From Solirubrobacter deserti (GTDB taxonomy: Bacteria > Actinomycetota > Thermoleophilia > Solirubrobacterales > Solirubrobacteraceae), in assembly GCF_003344625.1 (NCBI RefSeq), contig NZ_QPKJ02000021.1:1-9848 (forward strand): a stretch of DNA of 9,848 nucleotides. The letters run 5' to 3'. Positions 1 to 8,596 of the stretch are shown here, one piece after another. The notes beneath the pieces are model-generated. The model did not search any database, had not been told where the DNA came from, and saw nothing but the letters and a program-made list of their open reading frames with translations. Within the stretch, counting starts at the first letter, position 1, and each line of letters starts with the position of its first letter. Position numbers and translations under genes: made by a program.

Positions 1-155
1 AAAAAAAAATTTTAAATTAGAAAATTAAAAAAAAAAATTAAAAAAAATAAAAAAATAAAAAATATTTATTTTTGTTGTTAGTTTAAGTTTTAGTTTTGGG
101 AGTTAGGTTAAGTGTGTTTTTCTTTTTGTTGTGTTATTGTGTTTATGTGGTTTGT
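1..155 (+). other. A-rich then T-rich 5' leader of gag
   Basis: The first 70 bases are almost only A and T with several A runs, followed by a T-rich stretch leading to the first ATG. No primer-binding site and no LTR end are visible, so this is likely the 3' part of the untranslated leader. The Gag frame is open back to a stop at 84-86, but no ATG lies in it before 156. The hydrophobic peptide obtained by starting at the TTG at 96 is best explained as translation of T-rich leader. Confidence 0.6.
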
Positions 156-3100
156 ATGCATGGTAGAAGGTCTTTAGGTCTGGAATTATCTCCTTACGAC
201 CCTGAGTTAGCAGCTACTTTGAGGGCTGCTCGAGCACGACTTAGGTCAACTCCTAGGACTTTACCACAGTCAAATATGATGGAGCAAATAGGTGATATTG
301 AGGTAGGTATACCTGATCCACATGTTCGTGTGGCTGCTCTAAATGTTCCAATTCCAATTCCACCTATGACTTTGCGGGATCACTTTCTCCCGAATACATA
401 CAGTCCACCTTCTTGTATGAGAATTCCCAACATTGAGAATTTAATCTATGAGATTAAGCACTCAACAATCCAAATGCTCCCTAAATTTCATGGTCTAGAA
501 AGAGAAAATCCTTATGACCATCTCACTGAGTTTGAGGGAATCTGTAATACCATTCGAATTCAAGGTTTCACACCAGATGCTTTGAAAATGTTTCTGTTTA
601 CTTTCTCCCTTAAAGATAAAGCGAAACATTGGATTAATTTCCTTAGAGTCCCAGTTCTCATTTCTACATGGGAGGAGCTTCAAAAGAAATTCCTTGCTAG
701 GTTTTATTCAATAGGGAAAACCACCCAAATGCGTCATGCAATTACTCATTTTGCTCAAAAAGAGGGTGAGTCCTTTTATGAAGCATGGGAACGAATGAAA
801 GAACTCTTGAGATTATGTCCACACCATGACATCGCCACATGGCAGATTGTCCAGGCCTTCTTTCAAGGACTTGGTGATAGGGATAAACAGTTAATTAATG
901 CTGCAAGTGGGGGGGCAATTCTTAGGAAGAGTGCTGAGGAAGCATGGGAATTGTTTGAAATTTTGAGTGAGGATTCATTACACATGGCATCAATGAATTT
1001 AACAAATAATCGAGAGACTCCTGCTCCACCACCTAAGAAAAGTGGAATCTATGAGTTACCGCAGTCAACTGTTGTTACCCAGCAGGTAGAGGAATTGTCT
1101 AAAAAGTTAGATAAGTTGATAGCTGTCCAGGGATCATCATCTAAAAATCCAGTGCGTCAAGTTAATGAAATCTGTATCATCTGTAATGAAGTGAATCATG
1201 AGACTGTAGAGTGTCCTTTGGCTGGGCAATATCCTGATCTTGTTCAACAAGTTCATGTTGCCCAAAGTTATATAGACCCTAGGAATGATCCATATTCAAA
1301 TACTTTCAATCCTGGTTGGAAAAATCATCCGTTTCTCCAATGGGGGCAGCAAGCACAAAAGCCCAATGGAAATTCCAATGTGCCGTACTCCCAAGTGCCA
1401 AGGCCGAATTACCAAAATGGTAACTTAAATCATGTTCCACCATATAGACCACCTCATCTTCAGTATAAAAATCAGAGTCAGGGTGTTAATCAACCTCCTA
1501 TTCCTCAGTTTCAGAACCAAACCCAAGCCCAAAGAAGTTCAGGTTTTGAAGATCAAGTTCTAAATGCCTTGAAAAATCTTGAGGCTGATAGACAATTACT
1601 TCACTCTCATTCTCAGTCAATAGCCAAGCTAGAGACTCAAATTGGTCAGTTAGCTTCAAACCTTAGCCATCGTGAGGATGGAAAACTTCCAAGTCAACCC
1701 ATTAGCAATCCAAAAGGTACATATGTTGCTGAGTGTTCATCATCTGAACAAAACCCTCAACATGTTGTTGAAGTTAAGGCTGTGACTACCCTGCGTAGTG
1801 GTCGAGAGATAGATAATAGGGTTGGGGAAATACTTCAGCCAAGAAATACTGGGACTAGTCAGAAGGAGTTGAAAATGAGATATGAGACAGGTGATCCTGA
1901 AGTAGGTTTGTTAGGTGAACATAGTGGAAAGTTTGACTATTATGTGTTGTACCCCAAGAAGCTTACACCCGTATCTGAAGAACCAATTATCCCTACGGGT
2001 TGGGGTAACGATTTTGACAAACCTGAAAAAGATAGTTCGTCCCCTAGAGAAAAGTATAGGGAGAGTTTTAAGGAGGTAAGTCAAGAGAAAGGTGAGGAAA
2101 AAGATAATAAGAAAGACCAAGAGTCAGAAATAGGAAAACAAAAGATAGAAGATAATTCACAGAAAGATCATTTTCCATCTAAAGTAAGTGAGGATCCAGT
2201 AATAGAGTACATACCTAAGGCTCCATTTCCTTCAGCCCTTGTTGCACCAACTAGGAGAGCTAAGAAAGGAGCGGCTGCACAGGACATACTTGAAGTGTTT
2301 AAACAAGTGCATATTAATATTCCACTTCTTGATGCTATCAATCAAATTCCGTCCTATGCCAAATTTCTAAAAGAATTATGTACCCAGCAAAGAAAAGAGC
2401 GAGTACTCTTGTCCAATGCTTCAGCAGTCACTATTGAGCTAGCTAGTACAGTAGCTCAGTATCATATTCCGATAAAAAGAAAAGACCCAGGGACACCCAC
2501 TATTCCATGTTTTCTAGGATCGCACTATATTGATAAAGCCTTAGTTGACTTTGGAGCTAGTGTGAATATTCTTTCATACTCTGTGTATGAAAAGTTAGAA
2601 CTTGGAGATCTTACACCAACACCTACCATTTTACAATTCGCAGATAGGTCAACTAAGACACCACGGGGTATCTTAACAGATGTTTTGGTTAAGATTGAGT
2701 CGTTTGTATTTCCTGCAGATTTTATAGTCCTTGACATGGAATCTGAGATTAACTCCATCCCCCAAGTCCCTGTTATTCTAGGAAGACCTCTTCTAGTAAC
2801 TGCGAATGCAGTCTTGCATTGCAAAGAAGGTGTAATGGAAGTTTCGTTTGGAAATTTAAAAGCTAAACTCCAAGTCTACCGAGCTGCTACACATCCTCAT
2901 AACTTTGAGGATTGTTCTGTTATTGTTGACCTCCTTGATGAGGTCATTACTGAAACTTTACCTGTCATCTTAGCAGAGGATCCATTAGAGACTTGTCTAG
3001 ATTATGTCCAATCTGAAAAAAATGATATAGATGAGTTTTTTCCTGAAGTCAAACAAGTCGAAAAATATGTTTCTGTCATAGGCGACCTACCTTGGAAGCC

Positions 3101-6100
3101 TAAAGTTGAATTGTTACCTCCAATAGCCAGTTCTCCTATGCCAAAGTCTTTAGAGGTTGCACCTAAACTTCAGTTAAAGCCTTTGCCAGCTCACCTTAAG
3201 TATGTCTTTTTAGGTGAAAACGAGACTCTTCCAGTAATCATTGCTGCAAACTTAAATAAGGAACAAGAGAGTCAACTCATGAAGGTATTAGGAAAACATA
3301 AGGAAGCTATAGGTTGGGCGGTTGCGGACCTAAAGGGTATTGATCCATCCATTTGCATGCACCGTATCCACCTAGAAGAGGGAGCTAAGCCTTCACGGGA
3401 AATGCAGCGAAAGCTAAATCCCAACATGAAGGAGGTAGTAATGAAAGAAGTAGTAAAATTGTTAGATGCGGGTATCATTTACCCCATTTCTGATAGTGAG
3501 TGGGTAGCACCTACACAGGTAGTGCCTAAAAAGTCTGGAATCACAGTTGTAGCAAATGAACAGGGTATTCTAGTCCCAACTCGTGCCACCACAGGATGGC
3601 GCGTTTGCATCGATTACAGGAAATTGAATTCCAAGACAAGGAAAGACCATTTTCCACTTCCATATATTGACCAAATTTTAGACAGATTAGCAGGGCAAAG
3701 CTACTATTGCTTTCTGGATGGTTATTCTGGATATAACCAAATTGCTGTTTACCCTGAGGACCAAGAGAAAACCACATTCACCTGTCCTTTTGGCACTTTT
3801 GCTTTTAGGAGAATGTCCTTTGGCTTGTGTAATGCTCCAAGCACTTTCCAAAGATGCATGATGGCTATCTTTTCGGATATGATTGGAGATTTTCTAGAGG
3901 TGTTTATGGATGATTTCTCTGTTTTTGGTTCATCTTTTGATTATTGTCTGAAAAATTTGGATAAGGTCTTAAAAAGATGTTGTGATACTAATTTAGTCTT
4001 AAGTTGGGAAAAGAGTCATTTCATGGTTCAAAAAGGAATAGTATTAGGACATATTGTGTCGAGTCAAGGAATAGAGGTGGATAGAGCTAAGGTTGAATTA
4101 ATTGATAAATTACCTCCTCCGACCACAGTCAAACAAATTAGGTCATTCCTTGGACATGCAGGTTTCTATAGACGTTTCATTAAAGACTTCAGCAAAATTT
4201 CTCGGCCCTTGTGTAGACTGCTTACCAAGGATGCCCCATTTGTCTTTGATGAATCGTGTCAAAAAGCTTTTGAGAAACTTCGATCTCTATTAAGTACTGC
4301 TCCAATTCTGAGAGCCCCTGATTGGACGTTACCTTTTGAAATTATGTGTGATGCGTCCGATTATGCTGTGGGGGCTGTATTAGGTCAAAGGGTAGATAAA
4401 ATTCCCCATGTAATTTATTACGCAAGCAAAACTCTCTCTGATGCTCAATTGAATTATACCACTACAGAGAAGGAATTACTTGCCGTTGTCTATGCCTTGG
4501 ATAAGTTTAGATCTTACCTTTTAGGATCTAAAGTCATTATTTTCTCAGACCATACCGCCGTGAGGTACCTTATTGCAAAGAAAGAGACTAAGCCAAGATT
4601 GATTAGATGGATTCTTCTCTTACAAGAATTCGATTTTGAGATTAGGGATAAAAAAGGATCTGAGAATCTGGTCGCTGACCATCTATCTCGGATATTGACA
4701 GAACAGGATAATGATCATGTACCAATTAGGGAATCTTTCCCTGATGAACAGTTGTTTGCAGTAACGCATATTTCATTACCATGGTATGTGCATATTGTAA
4801 ATTACATTGTAACAGGTCTTATACCTTCAGGGTGGTCGAAACATGAAAAAGATCGATTTTTCTCCCAAATTAAATACTATATCTGGGAGGATCCTGTGTT
4901 GTTTAAATACTGTGCAGACCAAATGATTCGTCGTTGTATCCCTGAAAATGAAGTTGGGGATGTGTTAAAGTTTTGCCACACTCTGGCTTGTGGTGGACAT
5001 TTTAGTGGTAAAAAGACTGCTGCTAAAATACTTCAGTGTGGGTTCTGGTGGCCCAATTTATTCAAAGATGCCATGGACTTCTGTAAGTCCTGTGAAAACT
5101 GTCAAAAGATGGGTTCCATTTCAAAAAGAAACATGATGCCTCTTAACCCAATATTAATTGTTGAAATTTTTGATGTTTGGGGTATTGATTTTATGGGCCC
5201 ATTTCCAATTTCTCATGGATTTGAATATATCTTAGTTGCAGTGGATTATGTGTCAAAATGGATAGAAGCGGTAGCAACTAGGACAAATGACCACAAAGTG
5301 GTAGTAAAATTTCTCCAGGAAAATGTGTTTTCTAGATTTGGTTGTCCAAGAGCCATAATTAGTGATGGAGGTTCTCATTTTACAAATAGGTATTTTGCAG
5401 CACTTTTAAATAAATACTCCATCACTCATAAAATAGCAACTCCTTACCATCCACAAACTAGTGGGCAAGTGGAAGTGTCAAATAGGGAGATTAAACATAT
5501 TCTTGAAAAAACGGTTAGGCCTGATCGTAAAGATTGGTCAGTGCGCCTTACGGATGCACTTTGGGCTTACCGAACAGCTTACAAAACTCCCATTGGCATG
5601 TCCCCTTACCGACTGGTTTATGGTAAACCATGTCATCTTCCTGTCGAGTTAGAACACAAAGCCTTATGGGCCATTCGTAAGTTTAACTTTGAAATGAAGG
5701 AAGCTGGGTCTCATCGTAAATTGCAACTTAGTGAACTAGAGGAAATTCGCAACGAGGCTTATGAAAGTTCAAAAATTTACAAAGAAAAAATGAAAATGTT
5801 TCATGATAAACACATAAGCCGAAAAACTTTTGAACCAAACCAAAAAGTCTGGCTTTTTAACTCAAGATTGCGATTATTTCCTGGTAAACTAAGGTCTCGA
5901 TGGGATGGGCCCTATGTAGTATCAAAAGTCTATCCTAATGGTGCAGTAGAAATTCTTGATCCCCATGTTGGGACGTTGTTTACTGTAAATGGTCAAAGGC
6001 TCAAGCCTTGCATTGAAAGCTCGGGTGAGACGGATATGGTTCAGGATGGTTTGTTAGTTGAGTCTGTTGACTTAATTGACCCTAAAAATGAAATTGCTTA

Positions 6101-6101
6101 G
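156..6101 (+). CDS. Gag-Pol polyprotein, Athila type
   Basis: This is a single 1,981-residue frame fusing Gag and Pol, with no stop or frameshift between them. Residue numbers here count from the ATG at 156, the first ATG in frame; ATGs at 276 and 279 are alternatives. The product begins [18 protein letters not shown]. Order: Gag core (about 146-235), CCHC knuckle (340-353), a short coiled coil (about 464-505), a Lys/Glu-rich linker (about 627-680), protease (Asp798), RT (Asp1188, Asp1252, Asp1253), RNase H (Asp1399, Glu1440, Asp1465, Asp1508), integrase (HHCC 1608-1649; Asp1678, Asp1737, Glu1773) and the GPY module (1918-1920). All key catalytic residues are present, so the protein looks functional. 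It would assemble cytoplasmic particles, be cleaved by its own protease, copy the RNA into DNA and integrate it in the nucleus. How Gag is made in excess over Pol is not evident, since there is no recoding signal between them. Confidence 0.97.
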   Translation: MHGRRSLGLELSPYDPELAATLRAARARLRSTPRTLPQSNMMEQIGDIEVGIPDPHVRVAALNVPIPIPPMTLRDHFLPNTYSPPSCMRIPNIENLIYEIKHSTIQMLPKFHGLERENPYDHLTEFEGICNTIRIQGFTPDALKMFLFTFSLKDKAKHWINFLRVPVLISTWEELQKKFLARFYSIGKTTQMRHAITHFAQKEGESFYEAWERMKELLRLCPHHDIATWQIVQAFFQGLGDRDKQLINAASGGAILRKSAEEAWELFEILSEDSLHMASMNLTNNRETPAPPPKKSGIYELPQSTVVTQQVEELSKKLDKLIAVQGSSSKNPVRQVNEICIICNEVNHETVECPLAGQYPDLVQQVHVAQSYIDPRNDPYSNTFNPGWKNHPFLQWGQQAQKPNGNSNVPYSQVPRPNYQNGNLNHVPPYRPPHLQYKNQSQGVNQPPIPQFQNQTQAQRSSGFEDQVLNALKNLEADRQLLHSHSQSIAKLETQIGQLASNLSHREDGKLPSQPISNPKGTYVAECSSSEQNPQHVVEVKAVTTLRSGREIDNRVGEILQPRNTGTSQKELKMRYETGDPEVGLLGEHSGKFDYYVLYPKKLTPVSEEPIIPTGWGNDFDKPEKDSSSPREKYRESFKEVSQEKGEEKDNKKDQESEIGKQKIEDNSQKDHFPSKVSEDPVIEYIPKAPFPSALVAPTRRAKKGAAAQDILEVFKQVHINIPLLDAINQIPSYAKFLKELCTQQRKERVLLSNASAVTIELASTVAQYHIPIKRKDPGTPTIPCFLGSHYIDKALVDFGASVNILSYSVYEKLELGDLTPTPTILQFADRSTKTPRGILTDVLVKIESFVFPADFIVLDMESEINSIPQVPVILGRPLLVTANAVLHCKEGVMEVSFGNLKAKLQVYRAATHPHNFEDCSVIVDLLDEVITETLPVILAEDPLETCLDYVQSEKNDIDEFFPEVKQVEKYVSVIGDLPWKPKVELLPPIASSPMPKSLEVAPKLQLKPLPAHLKYVFLGENETLPVIIAANLNKEQESQLMKVLGKHKEAIGWAVADLKGIDPSICMHRIHLEEGAKPSREMQRKLNPNMKEVVMKEVVKLLDAGIIYPISDSEWVAPTQVVPKKSGITVVANEQGILVPTRATTGWRVCIDYRKLNSKTRKDHFPLPYIDQILDRLAGQSYYCFLDGYSGYNQIAVYPEDQEKTTFTCPFGTFAFRRMSFGLCNAPSTFQRCMMAIFSDMIGDFLEVFMDDFSVFGSSFDYCLKNLDKVLKRCCDTNLVLSWEKSHFMVQKGIVLGHIVSSQGIEVDRAKVELIDKLPPPTTVKQIRSFLGHAGFYRRFIKDFSKISRPLCRLLTKDAPFVFDESCQKAFEKLRSLLSTAPILRAPDWTLPFEIMCDASDYAVGAVLGQRVDKIPHVIYYASKTLSDAQLNYTTTEKELLAVVYALDKFRSYLLGSKVIIFSDHTAVRYLIAKKETKPRLIRWILLLQEFDFEIRDKKGSENLVADHLSRILTEQDNDHVPIRESFPDEQLFAVTHISLPWYVHIVNYIVTGLIPSGWSKHEKDRFFSQIKYYIWEDPVLFKYCADQMIRRCIPENEVGDVLKFCHTLACGGHFSGKKTAAKILQCGFWWPNLFKDAMDFCKSCENCQKMGSISKRNMMPLNPILIVEIFDVWGIDFMGPFPISHGFEYILVAVDYVSKWIEAVATRTNDHKVVVKFLQENVFSRFGCPRAIISDGGSHFTNRYFAALLNKYSITHKIATPYHPQTSGQVEVSNREIKHILEKTVRPDRKDWSVRLTDALWAYRTAYKTPIGMSPYRLVYGKPCHLPVELEHKALWAIRKFNFEMKEAGSHRKLQLSELEEIRNEAYESSKIYKEKMKMFHDKHISRKTFEPNQKVWLFNSRLRLFPGKLRSRWDGPYVVSKVYPNGAVEILDPHVGTLFTVNGQRLKPCIESSGETDMVQDGLLVESVDLIDPKNEIA
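375..1690 (+). other. Gag portion: capsid-like domain and CCHC zinc knuckle
   Basis: The retrotransposon Gag domain covers roughly residues 100-260, with the typical stretches [33 protein letters not shown] and [20 protein letters not shown]. It forms the particle shell. A zinc knuckle follows at 1173-1214, with spacing C-x2-C-x4-H-x4-C (CIIC, then H, then C), expected to bind the genomic RNA. After it comes a Pro/Asn/Gln-rich segment with the family phrase NPGWKNHP, then a predicted coiled coil ([16 protein letters not shown]) at about 1545-1670. All these parts are usual for Athila/Tat Gag proteins. The boundary to protease is a charged linker without recognisable domain. Confidence 0.92.
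2490..2860 (+). other. Aspartic protease domain
   Basis: The active-site loop reads [11 protein letters not shown], with catalytic Asp798 at 2547-2549. The second conserved element, ILGRPLL, begins at 2775. The canonical triad is D-T/S-G, while here the middle residue is Phe. Plant Athila and Tat proteases commonly carry a hydrophobic residue there (DLGAS), so this is a lineage trait rather than a mutation. The enzyme would act as a homodimer to cut Gag-Pol. The preceding segment ([20 protein letters not shown]) is also characteristic of the family. Confidence 0.88.
3390..4060 (+). other. Reverse transcriptase domain
   Basis: The fingers begin near [20 protein letters not shown]. Palm motifs are [22 protein letters not shown] (Asp1188, codon at 3717) and FMDDFSVFG (Asp1252 and Asp1253, codons 3909-3914). 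These are the three metal-binding aspartates of polymerases. [14 protein letters not shown] and [14 protein letters not shown], also present, are standard Ty3/gypsy motifs. A loop of about 20 residues ([20 protein letters not shown]) between PKKS and [11 protein letters not shown] is, from memory, typical of Athila RTs. The domain copies the genomic RNA and then makes the plus strand from a polypurine primer. Confidence 0.97.
4314..4695 (+). other. RNase H domain
   Basis: The catalytic set D-E-D-D is complete: [16 protein letters not shown] (Asp1399), [13 protein letters not shown] (Glu1440), [11 protein letters not shown] (Asp1465) and VADHLSR (Asp1508). The domain removes the RNA strand after minus-strand synthesis and leaves the polypurine primer. 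Only about 100 residues separate its end from the integrase zinc finger, which leaves no room for the additional RNase H seen in Tat/Ogre elements. Confidence 0.95.
4950..5990 (+). other. Integrase with HHCC finger, DDE core and GPY module
   Basis: The N-terminal zinc finger uses His1608, His1615, Cys1646 and Cys1649. The catalytic core has Asp1678 (GIDFMGPF), Asp1737 (ISDGGSHF) and Glu1773 (GQVEVSN). I counted exactly 35 residues between the second Asp and the Glu, the D,D-35-E spacing. The C-terminal GPY module is at [20 protein letters not shown]. The remaining tail, to the stop at 6101, has no chromodomain. The enzyme inserts the DNA copy into the host genome. Confidence 0.96.
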
Positions 6102-6111
6102 TTTAAAATCA

Positions 6112-6160
6112 GTCGTCTGGCTGAAGACGTAAAACTTAGCTCTTCTTGGGAGGAAACCCA
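6112..6160 (+). promoter_or_regulatory. Two small hairpins just after the pol stop
   Basis: Beginning 12 bases after the stop codon, CGTCT (6114-6118) pairs with AGACG (6125-6129) around a six-base loop. A second hairpin pairs TGGG (6147-6150) with CCCA (6157-6160) around AGGAAA. From memory, a comparable hairpin followed by a GGGAGGCAACCC-like block sits after pol in many plant Athila copies, so this is probably a conserved RNA element of the genomic transcript. Its role is not known to me. The pairing is seen directly; conservation is recalled. Confidence 0.55.
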
Positions 6161-6239
6161 TGTTTTTCTTTTTGCTTTGTTTGTTTTACTTTGTTGGTTT
6201 GCTTTGTTAATATCATCTTGTAAAAATAATAGTGTTATC
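6161..6239 (+). other. T-rich noncoding stretch with TTTG repeats
   Basis: This short stretch is dominated by TTTG and GTTT words (ttgctttgtttgttttactt) and has no ORF. It separates the hairpins from the first polypurine-like element. A pyrimidine-rich run upstream of a polypurine tract is common in LTR elements. Confidence 0.4.
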
Positions 6240-6254
6240 TAAGTTGGGGGGTGG
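6240..6254 (+). promoter_or_regulatory. Internal polypurine-tract-like element
   Basis: The sequence TAAGTTGGGGGGTGG ends in a six-G run and matches the element at 8963-8977 at 14 of 15 positions. Polypurine tracts resist RNase H and prime plus-strand DNA synthesis. This one is about 140 bases after pol, far from any recognisable 3' LTR, and could serve as an extra internal primer or be a relic of an older element boundary. The G run is followed by TG, the usual first bases of an LTR, but I could not show that an LTR starts here. Confidence 0.5.
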
Positions 6255-6679
6255 TATCATAGTTAGATCTGTGTGTGTTATCTATTAGTCTTGAGCCATA
6301 GCGTGCATTCACTAGGGTACTTGGCATATCAGGGAAGATGTCTCCATCAGCCCAGGAAACTAGTTTTACTTAGGAAGTGGAACATAGACTTGGTGTAGAT
6401 TGAAAGTATTGTCCAGTTGAGCGGCATTGCGGAACCGGAATGAACATTAGTGTGACCGGAGAGACGGAATTGTCTGGTAGTGTAAGTCCAACCTCATGGC
6501 GGATGACTTTCTGTGGAACGCATCTAGGGTTACTCAGCCGACTAGAAACTGGTATGTTGCACACTCCCTGAATGTTATCTATGTAAGAGTACTTTTACTA
6601 ACATGCAAGAAAGAGATATATATTAATATTCATATATGTTACAATATTGGGAAAAGAAGAGAATAATAGTACATCTTGT
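6255..6679. other. Noncoding spacer between PPT-like element and antisense ORF
   Basis: No convincing ORF is seen on either strand; a 64-codon minus-strand frame (6564 to 6370) has no features I recognise. It is less AT-rich than its surroundings. Five CGGA words occur between 6430 and 6503 (two in GCGGAACCGGAATG), of unknown meaning. The last 80 bases become AT-rich. Confidence 0.5.
6605..6679 (-). terminator. Possible poly(A) region of the antisense transcript
   Basis: Directly downstream of the antisense stop codon, the minus strand is AT-rich and contains TTGTAA followed by ATATATGAATATTAATA. Plant polyadenylation regions typically combine a UUGUA-type far-upstream element with an A-rich near-upstream element. 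The position is right, but the signals are loose and could occur by chance in AT-rich DNA. Confidence 0.25.
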
Positions 6680-7117
6680 TTATATACTTTGTGTTGGATG
6701 CTTTTGATGTACTGTTTTGCTTTGTTCCTTCTGCTTTTCCATATCTGCAAGTTTCGATTCGAGATGTCTCATAGATTTCTTTAGATCTTTTATTTGAGAC
6801 CTTTTTGATTGCAAGTCTTTGTGAGACTTTAGATGCAATCTCTTGAAAAGTGCAACCTCCTGTTGCAAGGACCAGACTTCATTTGTTTTGGCCTGAACTT
6901 CAGCTGATTTCATTTGTAACCGAACGGCCAAATTCCATACTAGAGTAAAGGTATTATGAATAATAGTGTCATCTGTGATGACTGGTGTTCGAATACTTTC
7001 AGGCCTTTCAGAGGAACTAGGATTATTGATGATAGGTTGGGAAGATGAAGTTTGGTTGTGTGTTTGAACTCCAAGCGTGAGGTTCAAATCAAGAGCACAA
7101 GGGGGTGAGGGAGCCAT
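6680..7117 (-). CDS. Antisense ORF: EAR-like motif plus coiled-coil protein, 145 aa
   Basis: I do not recognise a named family. The 145-residue product starts MAPSPPCALDLNLTLGVQTH. Residues 9-15 (LDLNLTL) match the LxLxL and DLN-type EAR motifs, which in plants recruit TOPLESS-class corepressors. Residues about 20-45 are Ser/Asn/Pro-rich and probably disordered. Residues about 58-130 form a predicted coiled coil: positions 81, 84, 88, 91 and again 109, 112, 116, 119, 123, 126 are hydrophobic with 3-4 spacing. The tail is Lys/Gln-rich. The start is well supported: TAA lies in frame four codons upstream and the context CTCAATGGCT fits plant initiation. No sense gene overlaps it, so it is not a shadow frame. 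Antisense ORFs between pol and the 3' LTR are known in some plant Ty3/gypsy groups (Grande, Retand). Whether this ORF is homologous to those, is captured host sequence, or is expressed is unknown. Confidence 0.65.
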   Translation of the reverse strand: MAPSPPCALDLNLTLGVQTHNQTSSSQPIINNPSSSERPESIRTPVITDDTIIHNTFTLVWNLAVRLQMKSAEVQAKTNEVWSLQQEVALFKRLHLKSHKDLQSKRSQIKDLKKSMRHLESKLADMEKQKEQSKTVHQKHPTQSI

Positions 7118-7600
7118 TGAGTGAGTTTAGCAAGTGTTTTCTGAAAATGTCAAATATTGATTAAGTCCAGATGCATTCACACTCGCAGGTCTCTTTTATG
7201 CAAAACTCTAGTATCTGTCTGTCTCGATTTGATCTCAGCCGTTCATTCAATCTGAGTAATCTCAATCATACAATCGCTCTACGCGATTTCAAAGGCATGC
7301 AGAGGTGTCAGAGAAATCTCTTTTTCTCTGTCAAATCTCCTTCTTTGTCAAAAAGGAGTCTGAGATTTTTGGCCGTGGGTTGATTTTTTCAAAGAGAAAT
7401 AAATTCGCCCCATCAACTGTCAGAGCACAGTCATTTATCGTCTCTGGTTTTCAAAAAGCTCTACAGTACCCACTGTCAAAGCAGAGCGACTTTCGCTGCT
7501 CTGAGCCATTTTTTTCAAACTTAATCTTTTCAGTCAGATTTGTTTTGTGTCTGTATTCTAGTGTGCGACGGTGTATATATGTTTTCTGTGTGTTGTAGTT
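7118..7600 (-). promoter_or_regulatory. Possible promoter and leader of the antisense ORF
   Basis: No coding sequence is evident on either strand. On the minus strand, GCATAAAAGAG (7191-7201) is a TATA-like box about 80 bases before the antisense ATG, which would give a leader of roughly 50 bases. Upstream, TGAC cores recur at 7307, 7330, 7347, 7419, 7430, 7475 and 7533, with TTGACA at three of them and once more near 7149. TTGAC is the core of WRKY-bound W-boxes, but the full TTGACC/T form is absent. Several short palindromes are present, among them one at 7272-7288. The role is inferred from position and composition only. Confidence 0.35.
7272..7288. repeat. Perfect 6-bp inverted repeat
   Basis: AATCGC (7272-7277) and GCGATT (7283-7288) flank the five bases TCTAC. 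It lies in the putative antisense promoter and could be a dimeric protein-binding site or a small stem-loop. Confidence 0.5.
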
Positions 7601-7876
7601 TCTCTTTAAGTTAGATTTCTGTCATTTGTTATATCCATCCCCATCCTCATGTTCTTCATGATTCAGCAGTCTAATGTGCTTCTTTCTCCATCCAAAAAGA
7701 TGTTCTGTAGTTCCATATTTTGTGAAAATTTTTGGTATTTTCATATCATCCCAGGAGCTTTAATTTCCTTGATCATAGTTCACAAAAGTTGGGTTTTCTT
7801 ATTTGACATGCCATCAATCTGTGATAAGGCAGTCTCAAAATCGTGATACCCATTTTCATGTCATTCATCTGGGCGA

Positions 7877-7975
7877 TTATCTTTTTACCACAGCTGCCTC
7901 TTTCTTCGCATCACTGTGATTGTGGCCCAAAACCAACAACACCAGAACCGGTGCTTCATCATCCTTTTACCACAG
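7877..7975. repeat. Pair of 17-bp imperfect direct repeats
   Basis: TTATCTTTTTACCACAG (7877-7893) and TCATCCTTTTACCACAG (7959-7975) agree at 15 of 17 positions and start 82 bases apart. They lie within the possible antisense coding region and suggest an old local duplication or a repeated site. Confidence 0.55.
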
Positions 7976-8104
7976 TGTTCGTTGGTTCATTTTCTGTGTT
8001 TTTCCTTCTTTTGGAAAATTCATAGGCCATCATCATCAGTAGCGATTAATGAAGAGGACAGTAGAGTGCTACAAACCATACACTCAAAATCGCCAAATCC
8101 CTTT

Positions 8105-8211
8105 GTAGGGTATGAATCCTTGCTAAGCTCCTGGTTATGGAAAATTGTCCAAGCACCATTATGTGCTTCAGCTTCACGTAGGGTATCAATCCTTGCTAAC
8201 ATCCTGTTATG
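8105..8211. repeat. Pair of about 34-bp imperfect direct repeats
   Basis: The unit at 8105-8139 starts GTAGGGTATGAATCCTTGCT and the unit at 8178-8211 starts GTAGGGTATCAATCCTTGCT; both end in TTATG. They start 73 bases apart and the first has one extra base, so on the minus strand the two copies are read in different frames of the 110-codon ORF. This points to local duplication followed by an indel. Confidence 0.65.
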
Positions 8212-8596
8212 TAAGTTCATGATTGCCTTCATTTTTAGGACAATTTTTCCGTATTTACGCACGTATATATTTTTGAGGTTGCTCTTGTTTGGCATTTTGT
8301 CAACCAAGATACTGTGATCATGAATTTTCAGAGATCTTCTCCAAGTCTCCATATTCTAAAATATATTCTTTGAGATGCTTCTCTACTGCAACCAATGATA
8401 AAATAGTATACTCCAGTCCCACATTTTTAGATACTTCATCATCTGACGACAATGAAGTTCTAAAGACTCCATCATGAAATGAAAGTATGTTAGTCCGACT
8501 TGCTGATCTTTCAGTTCAAGTTCTCTGCTGTGGAAATTTTGTACAAAGTTTTGTATTTGTTGATAATATCAGTCATCACCAACGCAAAGGAACGAA

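Larger units (their letters stand above)
7622..8515 (-). pseudogene. Possible decayed or spliced antisense coding region
   Basis: The given strand is conspicuously rich in T and C here, so the minus strand is purine-rich as coding strands often are. Minus-strand open stretches follow each other in different frames: 8515 to 8318 (65 codons, no ATG start; contains SDDEVSKNVGLEYTILSL), 8352 to 8020 (110 codons from an ATG; contains RMLARIDTLREAEAHNGAWT and FGDFECMVC), and 7759 to 7622 (45 codons; contains FTKYGTTEHLFGWRKKH). The frames are interrupted by stops and by repeats that differ by one base. This could be a broken gene, exons of a spliced antisense gene, or chance open frames in AT-rich DNA. 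No family is recognised. I see no better sense-strand candidate; sense frames here give T-rich, hydrophobic, gene-unlike peptides. Confidence 0.3.

Noticed and set aside
96..155. A signal-peptide-like hydrophobic N-terminus if Gag-Pol starts at the TTG at 96.
   Set aside because: There is no ATG before 156, and the hydrophobic residues come from T-rich leader; Gag proteins of this family have no signal peptide.
2547..2558. Protease motif DFGAS instead of DTGA/DSGA, a possible inactivating change.
   Set aside because: A hydrophobic residue at this place (DLGAS) is usual in plant Athila and Tat proteases, and the catalytic Asp and Gly are kept.
495..3777. Minus-strand open frames of 62-99 codons under gag-pol (for example 2824 to 2525 and 3777 to 3541).
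   Set aside because: They lie wholly opposite a strong conserved sense gene and show no motif; they are shadows.
6370..6564. A 64-codon minus-strand frame downstream of the antisense ORF.
   Set aside because: Short, without recognisable motif or initiation context; expected by chance.
7171..7598. Sense frames of 70 and 97 codons that could be an env-like remnant.
   Set aside because: Their Phe/Ser/Leu-rich composition reflects T-rich DNA; no clear signal peptide, membrane anchor or surface domain, and they overlap each other.
7877..8211. The repeated units as a CRISPR-like array.
   Set aside because: Only two copies each, imperfect, with unequal unit types, in a plant retroelement.
7649..8317. 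Sense frames of 60-133 codons considered as an envelope gene.
   Set aside because: They overlap in different frames, are low in charged residues, and the strand composition favours the opposite strand.
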